Part shown: positions 34,815-43,819 of the stretch, piece after piece
Position numbering within the stretch: the stretch's first letter is position 1
Layout of the letters: the number at the start of each line of letters is the position of its first letter
DNA from: Thermoplasmata archaeon
Lineage (GTDB): Archaea > Thermoplasmatota > Thermoplasmata > Thermoplasmatales > GCA-001856825
Assembly (NCBI GenBank): GCA_021817415.1
Contig: JAKAUZ010000003.1
Coordinates: 124,001 to 188,000 of the forward strand
Direction of reading: 5' to 3'
DNA: 64,000 nt
Translations under genes and position numbers: made by a program
Notes under the pieces: generated by a model
What the model was told of the DNA's origin: nothing
What the model saw: only the letters and a program-made list of their open reading frames with translations
The model's database searches: none

Positions 34815-35003
34815 TTAAGATTTAGATTTTTCTTTATTCTCTTCAGCGAGCTGTTCAAGGAACTTCTTATAATTCTCATCATTGAACTCAAATATTATTG
34901 AACCAACATATCCGCAATTCCCGCACCTGTATTTACCCGTTATGAAACCTGTCTCAAAGTCCATATTCTCCGAACCACATTGTGGGCATACCTTATGATT
35001 CAC
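34815..35003 (-). CDS. Small zinc-ribbon protein
   Basis: A 62-residue protein with two CxxC knuckles (VCPQCGSENM and RCGNCGYVG) forming a zinc ribbon, followed by an acidic helix (NYKKFLEQLAEENKEK). It starts the SPFH/NfeD direction of transcription, 47 bases upstream of the SPFH gene. Such ribbons are common in archaea and are not individually assigned. Confidence 0.8.
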   Translation of the reverse strand: MNHKVCPQCGSENMDFETGFITGKYRCGNCGYVGSIIFEFNDENYKKFLEQLAEENKEKSKS

Positions 35004-35624
35004 TTACATACATCAGCTCCCCGACATTAACTCTTTCTGCTTTCTACAAGAAAATAATCAGTGGTAGTCGATTGCGTTAGATTCCACATTGAGTGTGAAT
35101 AAAGTACCTTTCAGAAGAGAGAGATCCTTGCACGGAAACGATTATGAACACGCAAATTTGGTAAGTTGTCAATCAAGAAGTGAGTACCTCAGATGAGCTT
35201 TAGTCGCCGTAATGTGACCCATTTTTGGAGACTTATAGGATTGAATTATTAGGAAATTAGAGCGGCCAATATTATGTCAAATAACAACATCAATTATCTT
35301 TCTGTTGGTTCTCTTCAATGAGAAAGTCATTCAGACAGTTTAAAAGATAATCACCTCCCATTAGTTTCTAGGGTTGTGCTATATTATATGACTCTGTTTC
35401 GTCTATGACCCTTTGAATAATGACTTTCATTCTCTTAGCTGCCAGGGAATCAAGGCCACCAACGACTCCGATATTCCCAATTGAGAATTGTGCAATTTGA
35501 AAATATACTCAAGAGATATTGCTGGGGACAAAAGGTCACAGATATGATCCGCACCATCTTGTGTACTGCAGAAAAGATGTTTCAGGGACGGGAATGTTGT
35601 TTTTAGACCGTATCAGAACATTTT
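35004..35624. other. 621-base intergenic stretch with a gene remnant
   Basis: No intact gene. On the minus strand, 35368-35508 holds an open frame of 46 residues (FSIGNIGVVGGLDSLAAKRM ...) whose composition is protein-like but which lacks a start and is cut off by a TGA at 35511, so it looks like the tail of a decayed gene. Homologue not recognised. The rest shows no structure. This is the second decayed stretch of the window, next to the accessory-looking 35.6-43.4 kb region. Confidence 0.4.
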
Positions 35625-36011
35625 CTAGAGAGTGATTCCGCAGACTACTGCCATCAGCATTGGCAATATAATCAGAGTCATATATATAAGAGACAGCGGG
35701 TATGGGATATATTCGCTACTGTAAATGATTATCGTCCTAACGATATCGTATAGGACAGCTACAGGTATCAGCCCTGCAACGATGATTACCAACCTCCCTA
35801 ACAGATCCCCGGGCCTCCTTTTCAAGAGTGCCAGACCGGTAAATATCCCAATTCCTGCGACGAGCATAGGCAAAGAATCATAAAATGCAGCTGCCACGAA
35901 AGCTGATGGTGAAAAACCACCGGTAAACGCCAGGGTCAACACCCCTACAAGCAGGTCTAATGATGAAGCTGTAACCCCTAACGCTACGGCAATTTTGTGC
36001 CTAGTAGTCAC
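35625..36011 (-). CDS. Four-helix membrane protein, divergent from the P19-like operon
   Basis: A 128-residue protein with four hydrophobic segments (about 8-30, 48-64, 73-92, 103-126), beginning MTTRHKIAVALGVTASSLDL. No charged catalytic motif. It is transcribed away from the P19-like operon and shares with it a 91-base intergenic region containing the TTAGTAATACTAA palindrome, so the two may be co-regulated. Family not recognised. Confidence 0.7.
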   Translation of the reverse strand: MTTRHKIAVALGVTASSLDLLVGVLTLAFTGGFSPSAFVAAAFYDSLPMLVAGIGIFTGLALLKRRPGDLLGRLVIIVAGLIPVAVLYDIVRTIIIYSSEYIPYPLSLIYMTLIILPMLMAVVCGITL

Positions 36012-36057
36012 TATTGAAGAAGGTTTGAGTTTACTTAAAGGTTAGTTTTACATTTTT

Positions 36058-36070
36058 TTAGTAATACTAA
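36058..36070. promoter_or_regulatory. Palindrome TTAGTAATACTAA in a divergent promoter
   Basis: A perfect 6-base inverted repeat (TTAGTA/TACTAA) with a single central A lies between the 4-TM gene and the P19-like operon. Further TTAG half-sites lie beside it (GTTAGTTTT near 36039). It resembles the TTAGG half of the DtxR operator at 1069 without matching it. A CTTATTTAAG TATA-like element follows at 36071-36080, about 25 bases before the operon start. Regulatory role inferred. Confidence 0.5.
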
Positions 36071-36102
36071 CTTATTTAAGCGACACTAAGTATCTACAAC
36101 TG

Positions 36103-36831
36103 ATGGATAGTAGAATGGTGGATAGCAAGGGTAATCCCAGGAAACCACTGCTGGGACGAGCAGTTATCAGCTTTGTAATCGGAATCGTGATAGGCGCAGT
36201 CGCCGTATATGTAATTACAACTGATATAGGTCATTATTATCCTTCATCGAATATTTCGGGTTCCATCAAAATTTCACCTGGTATGAATGCGTCTGCGAAT
36301 TCAACGACAAATGACTTCGTAGTAATGCTTGTACTTGGGCCGCCTGCTTATATGATGAGTATTGGAGGGAACACGAGTTCGATGGCGTCGCAAAATGGGT
36401 CGATGACAGGAGGTGCTGAGTACATGTTGTCAGGACAGATGACAGATATTCCAATGGGAGATATGTACGCATTTCACCTTGAAGCTCACATATATGGTCG
36501 GAGCACGGGAAAAGTTGTCGTTATTCCGCCAAGCGAAGTGACAATCTCTGTCACAAACGAAAGCAACGGGTCAACGATTAACGTACCGATCGCCGTAATG
36601 TACGATCCGATGGTAGGGGTGCAAGACATCCATTACGGCAACAATATACTTCTGGGACCGGGAAACTTCACTATTCATGTGATTATAAGTGGCCAGTCGG
36701 CTGTATTTCATCTCCGGGTAGCGATGTCCATGGGTCAAGGTTCTATGAGCGTGATAGGAGAAGATGCACGAATTTCTAATGAATCGAACAGACCTATTTC
36801 AAGCACTGCTTCTGGTGGTAGATCGCAATGA
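36103..36831 (+). CDS. Membrane-anchored P19/Tp34-like iron (or copper) binding protein
   Basis: A 242-residue protein: cytoplasmic N-terminus of 20, one membrane anchor (about 19-40), and an extracytoplasmic beta domain. It matches the periplasmic P19/Tp34/FetP iron-transport proteins at the metal site: MYAFHLEAHIYG gives H125 and E127, and DPMVGVQDIHYGNN gives M170 and H177, with the same M-x6-H spacing as Met88/His95 of Campylobacter P19; GPGNFTIHV matches the following strand. Candidates for the last His are H192 and H203. Residues 60-120 are an inserted Met/Ser/Gly-rich loop. It overlaps the next gene by four bases. Confidence 0.72.
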   Translation: MDSRMVDSKGNPRKPLLGRAVISFVIGIVIGAVAVYVITTDIGHYYPSSNISGSIKISPGMNASANSTTNDFVVMLVLGPPAYMMSIGGNTSSMASQNGSMTGGAEYMLSGQMTDIPMGDMYAFHLEAHIYGRSTGKVVVIPPSEVTISVTNESNGSTINVPIAVMYDPMVGVQDIHYGNNILLGPGNFTIHVIISGQSAVFHLRVAMSMGQGSMSVIGEDARISNESNRPISSTASGGRSQ

Positions 36832-37262
36832 CTCCGAAATTCCTCAAAATATCTCGATACCTCTTGATGGCCGTTCTTCTGCTACTAATACTGCAATACG
36901 TACTGGGCATGATTGCGAACATTTATGCCACTCCCCCTTATGGTCCTTCTAACATAGGTGCTCATTACGTTATCGGTTATGTTGTGGCACTTGTTGGACT
37001 TATAACACTTATTTTCGTGGTCTTTTCCCGACAAGTAGGTGCAATTTCCTTTTCAGCTATAGGTTTCATATCCATCTTACTTGCAGGAGAATCAGGAAGA
37101 GGGTTTGCATTCCTCTCGCAGCACAACGGAGTGTACTCGCTGGCGATGGCTCTATTCTGGCTCTTATCCTTCAGTTCTTATTTCATTTGTCTGTTCTTAA
37201 TCACTCCCCATTCCCCTGAAAACCAAACAACAGATAAGGGGAAAGGTTTTCATGAAATCTGA
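36828..37262 (+). CDS. Four-helix membrane protein of the P19-like operon
   Basis: A 144-residue protein with four membrane segments (about 10-30, 46-66, 70-92, 105-126). The loop and helix ends carry potential ligands: NIGAHYVIGYV (H46), GRGFAFLSQHNGVYSLAMA (H100 region). The pattern, with a His near the outer edge of helices 2 and 4, is what a small heme-b or metal-relay membrane protein could show, but I recognise no family. Its start overlaps the P19-like gene and its end overlaps the next gene by 11 bases, so the three are one translational unit. Confidence 0.7.
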   Translation: MTPKFLKISRYLLMAVLLLLILQYVLGMIANIYATPPYGPSNIGAHYVIGYVVALVGLITLIFVVFSRQVGAISFSAIGFISILLAGESGRGFAFLSQHNGVYSLAMALFWLLSFSSYFICLFLITPHSPENQTTDKGKGFHEI

Positions 37263-37872
37263 CCCAAATAAATCAGCCTGGAACACCATATCGAGAGATA
37301 TAAAACTTGGAGTTTATCTGGTACTTATCATATCTACAGGTCTTTTCGGGATCGTAGTGGGATACATTATCTACCTGGAAGCAACGAATAGCCCTGTTCC
37401 AGCGTTGTCTGATTTCCCTCCCTTCGTAGTCAGTCTCTTGATCATTGGTCTCTCCTCCATAGCTATTTCTGTATACATGTCGACTAGGAAAGAATCCACG
37501 CATTCGGACGTTCTTGGTTCCCTATGGATTCTGGTCCTTCTGCCGATGTCAGTTTCCCTCTTTAATGACTATACTTCTGTAGATCTGCTCCCCATGGTGT
37601 TGATAGTCGTTTCAGCATTGCTGTTGTGGAGGGGAAACAGGAACATGAAATGGTTTTTACCAACTGGCATCATTATAGTTGCATGGTTTTTGTTTGATCC
37701 TCTCAACCACACAATTGATTACTTTTTGCTATCGTCAGGCTTGTCTGGGGCAGGGATCGTCCACGAGGGGGCCCAGCTTGCACTTCAACGCGCATTTTAT
37801 GACTGGTTGAGACTGGCATATTTTATTGCGGTCTACGTTGCTACTCTGCGCTATAAACCTTCTCATCCTTAA
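37252..37872 (+). CDS. Six-helix membrane protein of the P19-like operon
   Basis: A 206-residue membrane protein with about six hydrophobic segments. Polar residues in or near the last helices (PLNHTIDYFLLSSG, GIVHEGAQLALQRAFYDWLRLAYF) include His and Glu that could bind a metal. No FTR1-type RExxE permease motif is present, so it is not a classical iron permease. It ends the operon. Unrecognised family; possibly the translocating subunit. Confidence 0.7.
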   Translation: MKSDPNKSAWNTISRDIKLGVYLVLIISTGLFGIVVGYIIYLEATNSPVPALSDFPPFVVSLLIIGLSSIAISVYMSTRKESTHSDVLGSLWILVLLPMSVSLFNDYTSVDLLPMVLIVVSALLLWRGNRNMKWFLPTGIIIVAWFLFDPLNHTIDYFLLSSGLSGAGIVHEGAQLALQRAFYDWLRLAYFIAVYVATLRYKPSHP

Positions 37873-38271
37873 TTTCAATTAAACATTGGAATTAGTGAGT
37901 CCGAAATACGAGAGGTGGGTTTGATTGCGGTGCTTGGTGTTAAAGTATATGGTATTTCATCTTCTGTAAAGTTTCATTAAAGATGATATACCCTGATGAA
38001 GAATGGCCAAAAGGATTCAAAAATTTACAGGGAGGATTTCTTTAGAAATAGCAGAAACTTCCAAATCCGTTGCCACTTTGCGGGTCTTTAGAATGGGTCG
38101 CACAACCAAAAATTAATGTGGGCGAATATTTTAAATATTGATTAATTGTATATTGGTTAAATATTCAGTAATGCAAAGGATACCAGAATCACGGGATGAG
38201 AAACGTTCTGTGAACAATGATTGCAGGATACCAATAAGCCGCCGGTCCAATCGAAATGAGGTAGAGAAAAT
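37873..38271. other. 399-base intergenic region before the giant surface protein
   Basis: Contains a 37-residue basic ORF at 38003-38116 (+), MAKRIQKFTGRISLEIAETS..., without a clear promoter, and an AT-rich block at 38124-38166. In that block GAATATTT and AAATATTC form 8-base inverted arms around two direct copies ATATTGATTAA (38135-38145) and ATATTGGTTAA (38150-38160). This looks like an operator/promoter for the 1725-residue gene, about 105 bases before its start. Nothing else was recognised. Confidence 0.45.
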
Positions 38272-41200
38272 ATGTCTAAAGGCGTTGGGGCACATGCTGG
38301 TCTGGCAATTATTTTAATAGTCCTCCTAGTGTTTACGAATCTTTCTTCAGCTACCAGCATTTCGGGTCCTGCAGGAAATGCAGTAGAAACGCAACCAATT
38401 CCAAAGGGAAATCCAATCCAGTCAAGCCCTGCTCCGAATCCAAACTCCCCTGTTTCTGCTATGGTGGGGAATATATCTACAACAGGGCCTTCTTACATGA
38501 TTTTATACGACAGTATCCTGAATCTTACATATGCTCTGTCTCAATCGGGCATCCTATTTGTGGTAGCTGACTCTACAGATTCAGTTATTGCAAACATATC
38601 GGTTGGAACAGGGATCACTGATATGATTTATGATCCTTCAAATGGATTCATCTATCTTTCTGGCCCTAGATTATCGAGCATTACGGTGGTGTATGGAACT
38701 TCAGTTATCTCTTCAGTTTTTATTGGCTTTAACACATATCCAACTTCAATGATATACGACCCAGAAAATGAGTATGTATTAGTCGCATACACCTCATTCC
38801 TCACAGGATTTGTGGCTTTTCCAGAAATTGCAGCGATCAGCGGAACTCAAATAATCAATTTCTGGTCATATGGGGGCCAGCCTTCATATTCCATCGGCAT
38901 ATTTTCAAACAACCAATATTTCGTGCAGAACCTGACTTATAATCCTTCAAACGGTAACGTTTATGTCTCAAACGAACAGATGGGCGTCGTTGCAATCTAT
39001 GGTGAGCAAGCCCTAATAACTGTCTTACCAGACCCCGTCTCAATGATTTTCGACCCAGCAAATAGCCTCATCTATGTTGCTTCTTCCTCCGGTGCGATCC
39101 AGGCGATCGATACTCTAGGGGTCATTGTGGCAACAGTTCCAGGAATACTTGGAAGTTCCTTCTCGCAGACTCCATTCCTATTCGACCCAGCCAATAATGA
39201 CCTGCTGTTGTTCAATGAATCCGGGAACATGATATTTGTACTGAATTCTTCGAATGTAGTTGTTGCAAACATCAGCGATGGCACACCAACAAATGGTATT
39301 TATGATCCCGCAAACAGGTTGGCTTACGTTGGAAGCGTCAATAATAACTATGTAGTGGGAATTGACGCCAACCTTCAAATTCAGTACGACTTTACTATAC
39401 TCCCCAATGTTCTGACCGGAACTGCGAGTATGTCACTTGGGCAGAATGCGATGGAAATCTATCTTGCCAATTCCAATGTAAATTTCATTACCGTCATAGG
39501 CAGCAACGCTTATCCAGTCTACTTTTACCCTGTGGGATTGCCAAAGAATACTTCATGTGGGGGCAGGGTCGGATGGTCTGTTTCACTTGGAGGAAATTTT
39601 AAGACCAGTGGACCTACCAGCATAGAATTCCTTGAGATCAATGGGAGTTTCAGCTATTATTCTGCATCATCAGGGTTTGCGGCATCACCGGGTGCTGGCA
39701 CAGTAAATGTGGCCGGTGAACCAGTAAACGTTTCGATAAATTTCACCGTTTCAGACACTTTTGAAATCCAATCGCAACTGAGCCTCTCAGGTATATTCCT
39801 GAAGAATTTCACCCTTGATAATCTCGTCGAACTGCATCTAGGGATGGGCCCAGAAAGACCCTACAGCGTGACCGCAGTCAATGGGGCATCATCCTATCCA
39901 TTCAACGAAACAAATTGCTCACAGGGAATCTATCAGGCTTCCATAGATATGGGCTCATTAACTGGGAACTCAATTGAAATCATTGCAGATTACAATAACA
40001 CGACTCAAACCAGGAACATTTCAATAAATATGGTAAATGAGCCACTATGGCTGCAGTCCATGATGTCAATAGGTTTTGATAACGTTATGCAGTCGAACTA
40101 CCAGTGGAACAACACATACACAATTTACGTGGGCGACACCTTCCCATTCTTGAGCTTATTCGGTCAGAATGTAAACATACCAATGATTGGGGGGCAATAT
40201 GGATTTTTCCCCAACGTGGACTCTTCCCTTTTAATAAACTCGAATGGCAGCATACTGATGAATGCACACATAGCCTCCCCGAGCATATCCATTGCAGGTA
40301 TCAGTACAAACTCAATTCCAGGACTGCCTATCACATTTTCACTCTCGCTGACAGGACAATTCACAGTGAATAATGGGAACGTTATCTGGACGTCATCTAC
40401 AATGACAGTGAGCGTCTCAGGATCAGTTTCCATCCCGATTCCAATAGTTGGATACAGTTTCAACGTTCCTGACGTAGGATCGGTGAATATAGGTCTCAGT
40501 GTCACTATAACCGTGGCACCGACATTTGTGCTGGACCTGGCACTTGCACCATCTAATTCTTCTTCCTCACAGTTTATAGCAAATCTGGATGTTATGATTA
40601 CCAGCATCACCTCCCAAATCAGTATTGCAGTCTCAGCAGCCCTTAACGCTGGAATAGGTGTTGCATCAATCTCAGGGGGAGGTACCCTTACATTTAACAT
40701 AAATATGAGCATAATCCCATCCCCTCTCACCATAGGTGGGAATGTGCAGGGTTCACTTTTTGTCAACTGGAATGCACTTATCTGGTCAGGTACTATCTGG
40801 ACGTCCGGTGCATATAACTTATTCAGCTGGGGCCCTACAACGCTCTCTCACATATCACGAATAACATTTAATTCCACAAAGGGGAACGCTTCAAATTTCA
40901 CTCTCACCCCAAGATATTACAACACTTCAAATTATCAAAGTTACAGGTGGGTGAACGGTCAGTGGAATGGGACGGCAATAAATGACGTATACCCCTACGC
41001 TAGATTCACATCTGCCTCCTCCAATAACAGCACTTACGTGCTCTCTTCATTTGACAACGTCTCGCTGAATGAGAGACATGGACTTGGTATCCGCATCTTC
41101 CTTTCAAATTCAACCTCAAGGAATTTGACCAATCTTCCGGAACCAAGGGAGAATGGGTTCATTATCACCAATCCAGAGGCGATAATGCTTGAAAATGGGA

Positions 41201-43449
41201 GCCTGGGAGTCCTGTGGATAGCCGTTCCATACAATGGTACCAACGTCTCTAACCCTTTCTCAGTGACAAATATACTTCTCCAATACTCCATTTTCAATAC
41301 AAGCACCTGGAGCTGGTCAAAACCAGATAATATTACCACGTCAGGAATTGCCAACTCATATTCCATCGCCCAGCTGGGCGGAACCATATACGTAATCGTG
41401 CTGTGGAGCAGCAATTCCACATCTTCCCCTTACCTCGCAGAATTTGCAATATCTAAGTACCTCATCTTTGCTTCTCACAGTGACGTGGTTTACTCCACAC
41501 TTAACATGTCCCTTTCAGGTGCAAGCAACATAGTATCATTCAAAATCGAAAAAAATGGGTTCCAGAACATACTGGTACAGTTTGAGAATGGCAGTTACGG
41601 GATACTTGGATTTAGGCCTGCGGTAATTGGCCCTCCCTCAGTGGTTCGGATAGTTCAACTTCCTTCATTATATGGCTATTCAATAAAACAGGCTGGACTT
41701 GCATCAAATTCCACTGATATTCTCTTTGTACTGTATACTAACGGATCGTACGGAGACATATTTGTTGCCTACAATATCTCAAACCTGTCATCCCCTGTGT
41801 TCATCAGCAATCTTTTCATGCACCTCCCCGTATCCACGTCCTCCGTAAGGATGATTTATGGAAATAAGACGAGCTTCGTTGGAGTCTCCATCCTGGATCA
41901 GACAAAATACCTTGACAAGCTGCAGATATTCTGTCTAGGTACTCTTCCAGGATGGAAGTCCAAGCCTGACGTACGAAGTTTTTTCAATTTCACGGTGAAT
42001 ATAAGGAACATCACTTATTTCAACATTGAAAAGACAGACAATGCAGTACTATCCTATGCAATGAGCAATTATGGAAATATGAGCAGGCCCACTATGAACC
42101 TTGTCCTGACTTATAATGCAATAACACCTCCTCCATCACCGATTCTGCAGATCACCAATTATAACCAGAGGGAAATTTCCTTGAACTGGTCGGTGCCAGG
42201 TGGATCTGAATACAGTATCCAGAGATATTTGCTTAACTCATCCCTGGACGGGCACCCCTACTCTTCCGTGATACTTCCAAACAATACCACTGATTACAGC
42301 TTCCAGGTGGGGAATGGTGGCAGCTATAAGTTCTGGGTATATGCAATAGATCCATTTGGAATGAGCCAGAGATCAAATTTCGCCTCAATCACTTATTACA
42401 ATGCAACTTTTGTGGAGACAGGTCTCCCATCTGGAGAGCTGTTTCAGGTGGACCTGAATGGGACCCTGAATTCTGGTACGACGAAGGTTGTATTCTCTGT
42501 TACTAACGGGACCTACTCATTCAGGGCCTCCTCCAACGGGTCAATGAAAATAAATCCATCATTCGGCAGAATATCAATACAGGGATTCCCGGTCACAACG
42601 TATATATTCTTCACCATTAACAGTTCTTATCTAGTGAATTTCACTGAAACTGGCCTTCCAGCAGGGTACAAATGGTCACTAACGAACGGTGCTGGCACTT
42701 ACTCGTCAACTTCGCAGCACTTATCACTGTATCTTTCCAATGGTTCTTATCCAATCTCCTTCTCGGCTGCAAAATATACGGCCTATCCAGGTTCGCTAGT
42801 CATAACGGTAAATGGAACAATGCAGAGTCACATGATAACATTCGCATCACCTTCCACCAGTGTTTACAATATAACATTTTTTGAGTCAGGGCTCAAAAGG
42901 GGGACGCAATGGGGTATTTTCTTCAATGGGGTTCTCAGCACATCCGCACGCAGCTTGATAAGTGTGTATGAACCAGATGGGTATTACAGCTTCACAATCC
43001 AGCAAATTACCGGTTACTCCTCAACTCCTCTTGGCGGCAATATCACAGTGAATGGAGGGAACGTATTTCAGAATATCACTTTTTCAACAAGACAGGTTAT
43101 TCTTGATCTGACATTTATCCTGACTGGGATAAATTCAGGCGCTTCGTGGTCCGTCACTGTTGGAAACAGGACAATGCAATCGTCTTCTCTTAACATAACA
43201 TTCCTACTCCCTTCCGGAACATACAATTACACTATCTCTCCTCCTAAGGGATATGGGGCAAATATAACTAAAGGAACAGTCGACCTGACTGTAAACAAAA
43301 CGATATACATAAAAGCATCAAAATCAGTTTCATCACAAGGAATCAATCCGTGGTACTACATAATCCCAGTGATAATCATCTTTCTAGCACTGAATGCGAT
43401 AGCAGCAGCAATGCGGATGCGGAGAAGTGGTAAGGATAAGACGACCTGA
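38272..43449 (+). CDS. Giant surface-anchored protein: beta-propeller, FN3 and ETGLP repeats
   Basis: A 1725-residue exported protein. Signal peptide at about 8-28; a six-bladed-type propeller (about 60-410) with blade motifs MIYDPSNGFIYLSG, LTYNPSNGNVYVSN, MIFDPANSLIYVAS, GIYDPANRLAYVGS; one divergent repeat (about 417-490); a large beta-rich middle with many NxS/T sequons; an FN3-like domain (about 1284-1375, REISLNWSVPG); four tandem repeats of about 77 residues starting near 1377, 1455, 1532 and 1610 (FVETGLPSG, FTETGLPAG, FFESGLKRG, FILTGINSG); and a C-terminal membrane anchor at about 1694-1713 with a basic tail. Likely an adhesive or protective cell-surface glycoprotein; the cells of this order have no rigid wall. 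Confidence 0.88.
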   Translation: MSKGVGAHAGLAIILIVLLVFTNLSSATSISGPAGNAVETQPIPKGNPIQSSPAPNPNSPVSAMVGNISTTGPSYMILYDSILNLTYALSQSGILFVVADSTDSVIANISVGTGITDMIYDPSNGFIYLSGPRLSSITVVYGTSVISSVFIGFNTYPTSMIYDPENEYVLVAYTSFLTGFVAFPEIAAISGTQIINFWSYGGQPSYSIGIFSNNQYFVQNLTYNPSNGNVYVSNEQMGVVAIYGEQALITVLPDPVSMIFDPANSLIYVASSSGAIQAIDTLGVIVATVPGILGSSFSQTPFLFDPANNDLLLFNESGNMIFVLNSSNVVVANISDGTPTNGIYDPANRLAYVGSVNNNYVVGIDANLQIQYDFTILPNVLTGTASMSLGQNAMEIYLANSNVNFITVIGSNAYPVYFYPVGLPKNTSCGGRVGWSVSLGGNFKTSGPTSIEFLEINGSFSYYSASSGFAASPGAGTVNVAGEPVNVSINFTVSDTFEIQSQLSLSGIFLKNFTLDNLVELHLGMGPERPYSVTAVNGASSYPFNETNCSQGIYQASIDMGSLTGNSIEIIADYNNTTQTRNISINMVNEPLWLQSMMSIGFDNVMQSNYQWNNTYTIYVGDTFPFLSLFGQNVNIPMIGGQYGFFPNVDSSLLINSNGSILMNAHIASPSISIAGISTNSIPGLPITFSLSLTGQFTVNNGNVIWTSSTMTVSVSGSVSIPIPIVGYSFNVPDVGSVNIGLSVTITVAPTFVLDLALAPSNSSSSQFIANLDVMITSITSQISIAVSAALNAGIGVASISGGGTLTFNINMSIIPSPLTIGGNVQGSLFVNWNALIWSGTIWTSGAYNLFSWGPTTLSHISRITFNSTKGNASNFTLTPRYYNTSNYQSYRWVNGQWNGTAINDVYPYARFTSASSNNSTYVLSSFDNVSLNERHGLGIRIFLSNSTSRNLTNLPEPRENGFIITNPEAIMLENGSLGVLWIAVPYNGTNVSNPFSVTNILLQYSIFNTSTWSWSKPDNITTSGIANSYSIAQLGGTIYVIVLWSSNSTSSPYLAEFAISKYLIFASHSDVVYSTLNMSLSGASNIVSFKIEKNGFQNILVQFENGSYGILGFRPAVIGPPSVVRIVQLPSLYGYSIKQAGLASNSTDILFVLYTNGSYGDIFVAYNISNLSSPVFISNLFMHLPVSTSSVRMIYGNKTSFVGVSILDQTKYLDKLQIFCLGTLPGWKSKPDVRSFFNFTVNIRNITYFNIEKTDNAVLSYAMSNYGNMSRPTMNLVLTYNAITPPPSPILQITNYNQREISLNWSVPGGSEYSIQRYLLNSSLDGHPYSSVILPNNTTDYSFQVGNGGSYKFWVYAIDPFGMSQRSNFASITYYNATFVETGLPSGELFQVDLNGTLNSGTTKVVFSVTNGTYSFRASSNGSMKINPSFGRISIQGFPVTTYIFFTINSSYLVNFTETGLPAGYKWSLTNGAGTYSSTSQHLSLYLSNGSYPISFSAAKYTAYPGSLVITVNGTMQSHMITFASPSTSVYNITFFESGLKRGTQWGIFFNGVLSTSARSLISVYEPDGYYSFTIQQITGYSSTPLGGNITVNGGNVFQNITFSTRQVILDLTFILTGINSGASWSVTVGNRTMQSSSLNITFLLPSGTYNYTISPPKGYGANITKGTVDLTVNKTIYIKASKSVSSQGINPWYYIIPVIIIFLALNAIAAAMRMRRSGKDKTT

Positions 43450-43685
43450 GACAGGGGATCAAGATTTGGTAGATGCATGAAAATCGCATTCTGTGAAGAT
43501 ATTCTCTTAATCGAATTGGAAACCGTGAATAGGGGCTCTGATGCCGAAATTGAGAATAAATATCATTGCAGAAACAACATAGGCTCAATTTCTCATTTTC
43601 TTTCAAATTAGCGGGAATAGCATCAATTTAAGTCATGGAAGTGCTCAGTATAATTAATGAAGTGCCATTACCATTCTGTTAGTCA

Positions 43686-43769
43686 CGCCGGGGGGGAGAT
43701 TTGAACTCCCGATCCCTTGCGGGAACAGGCTTTCCAGGCCTGCGCCTTTCCGGGCTGGGCCACCCCGGC
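43686..43769 (-). tRNA. tRNA-Ser (anticodon GGA)
   Basis: An 84-base class II tRNA. Acceptor arms GCCGGGG/CCCCGGC pair fully; the anticodon arm CAGGC-CTGGAAA-GCCTG gives anticodon GGA; the T arm is CTCCC... paired with GGGAG around TTCAAAT; a long variable arm (CCCGCAAGGG) is typical of serine. Discriminator is G and no CCA is encoded. It diverges from nadE, sharing the AT-rich element near 43788-43800. Confidence 0.95.
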
Positions 43770-43819
43770 CTCTTACGTTAAACGGATAAGGTTTATTATT
43801 ATTTTCATATACCTGAACA

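Noticed and set aside
35625-37872. Classical FTR1-type iron permease operon
   Set aside because: No RExxE motif in either membrane protein, so the standard P19/FTR1 arrangement does not apply.
40164-40766. 200-residue minus-strand ORF
   Set aside because: Antisense shadow inside the giant surface protein, produced by its Ser/Thr/Ile codon bias.
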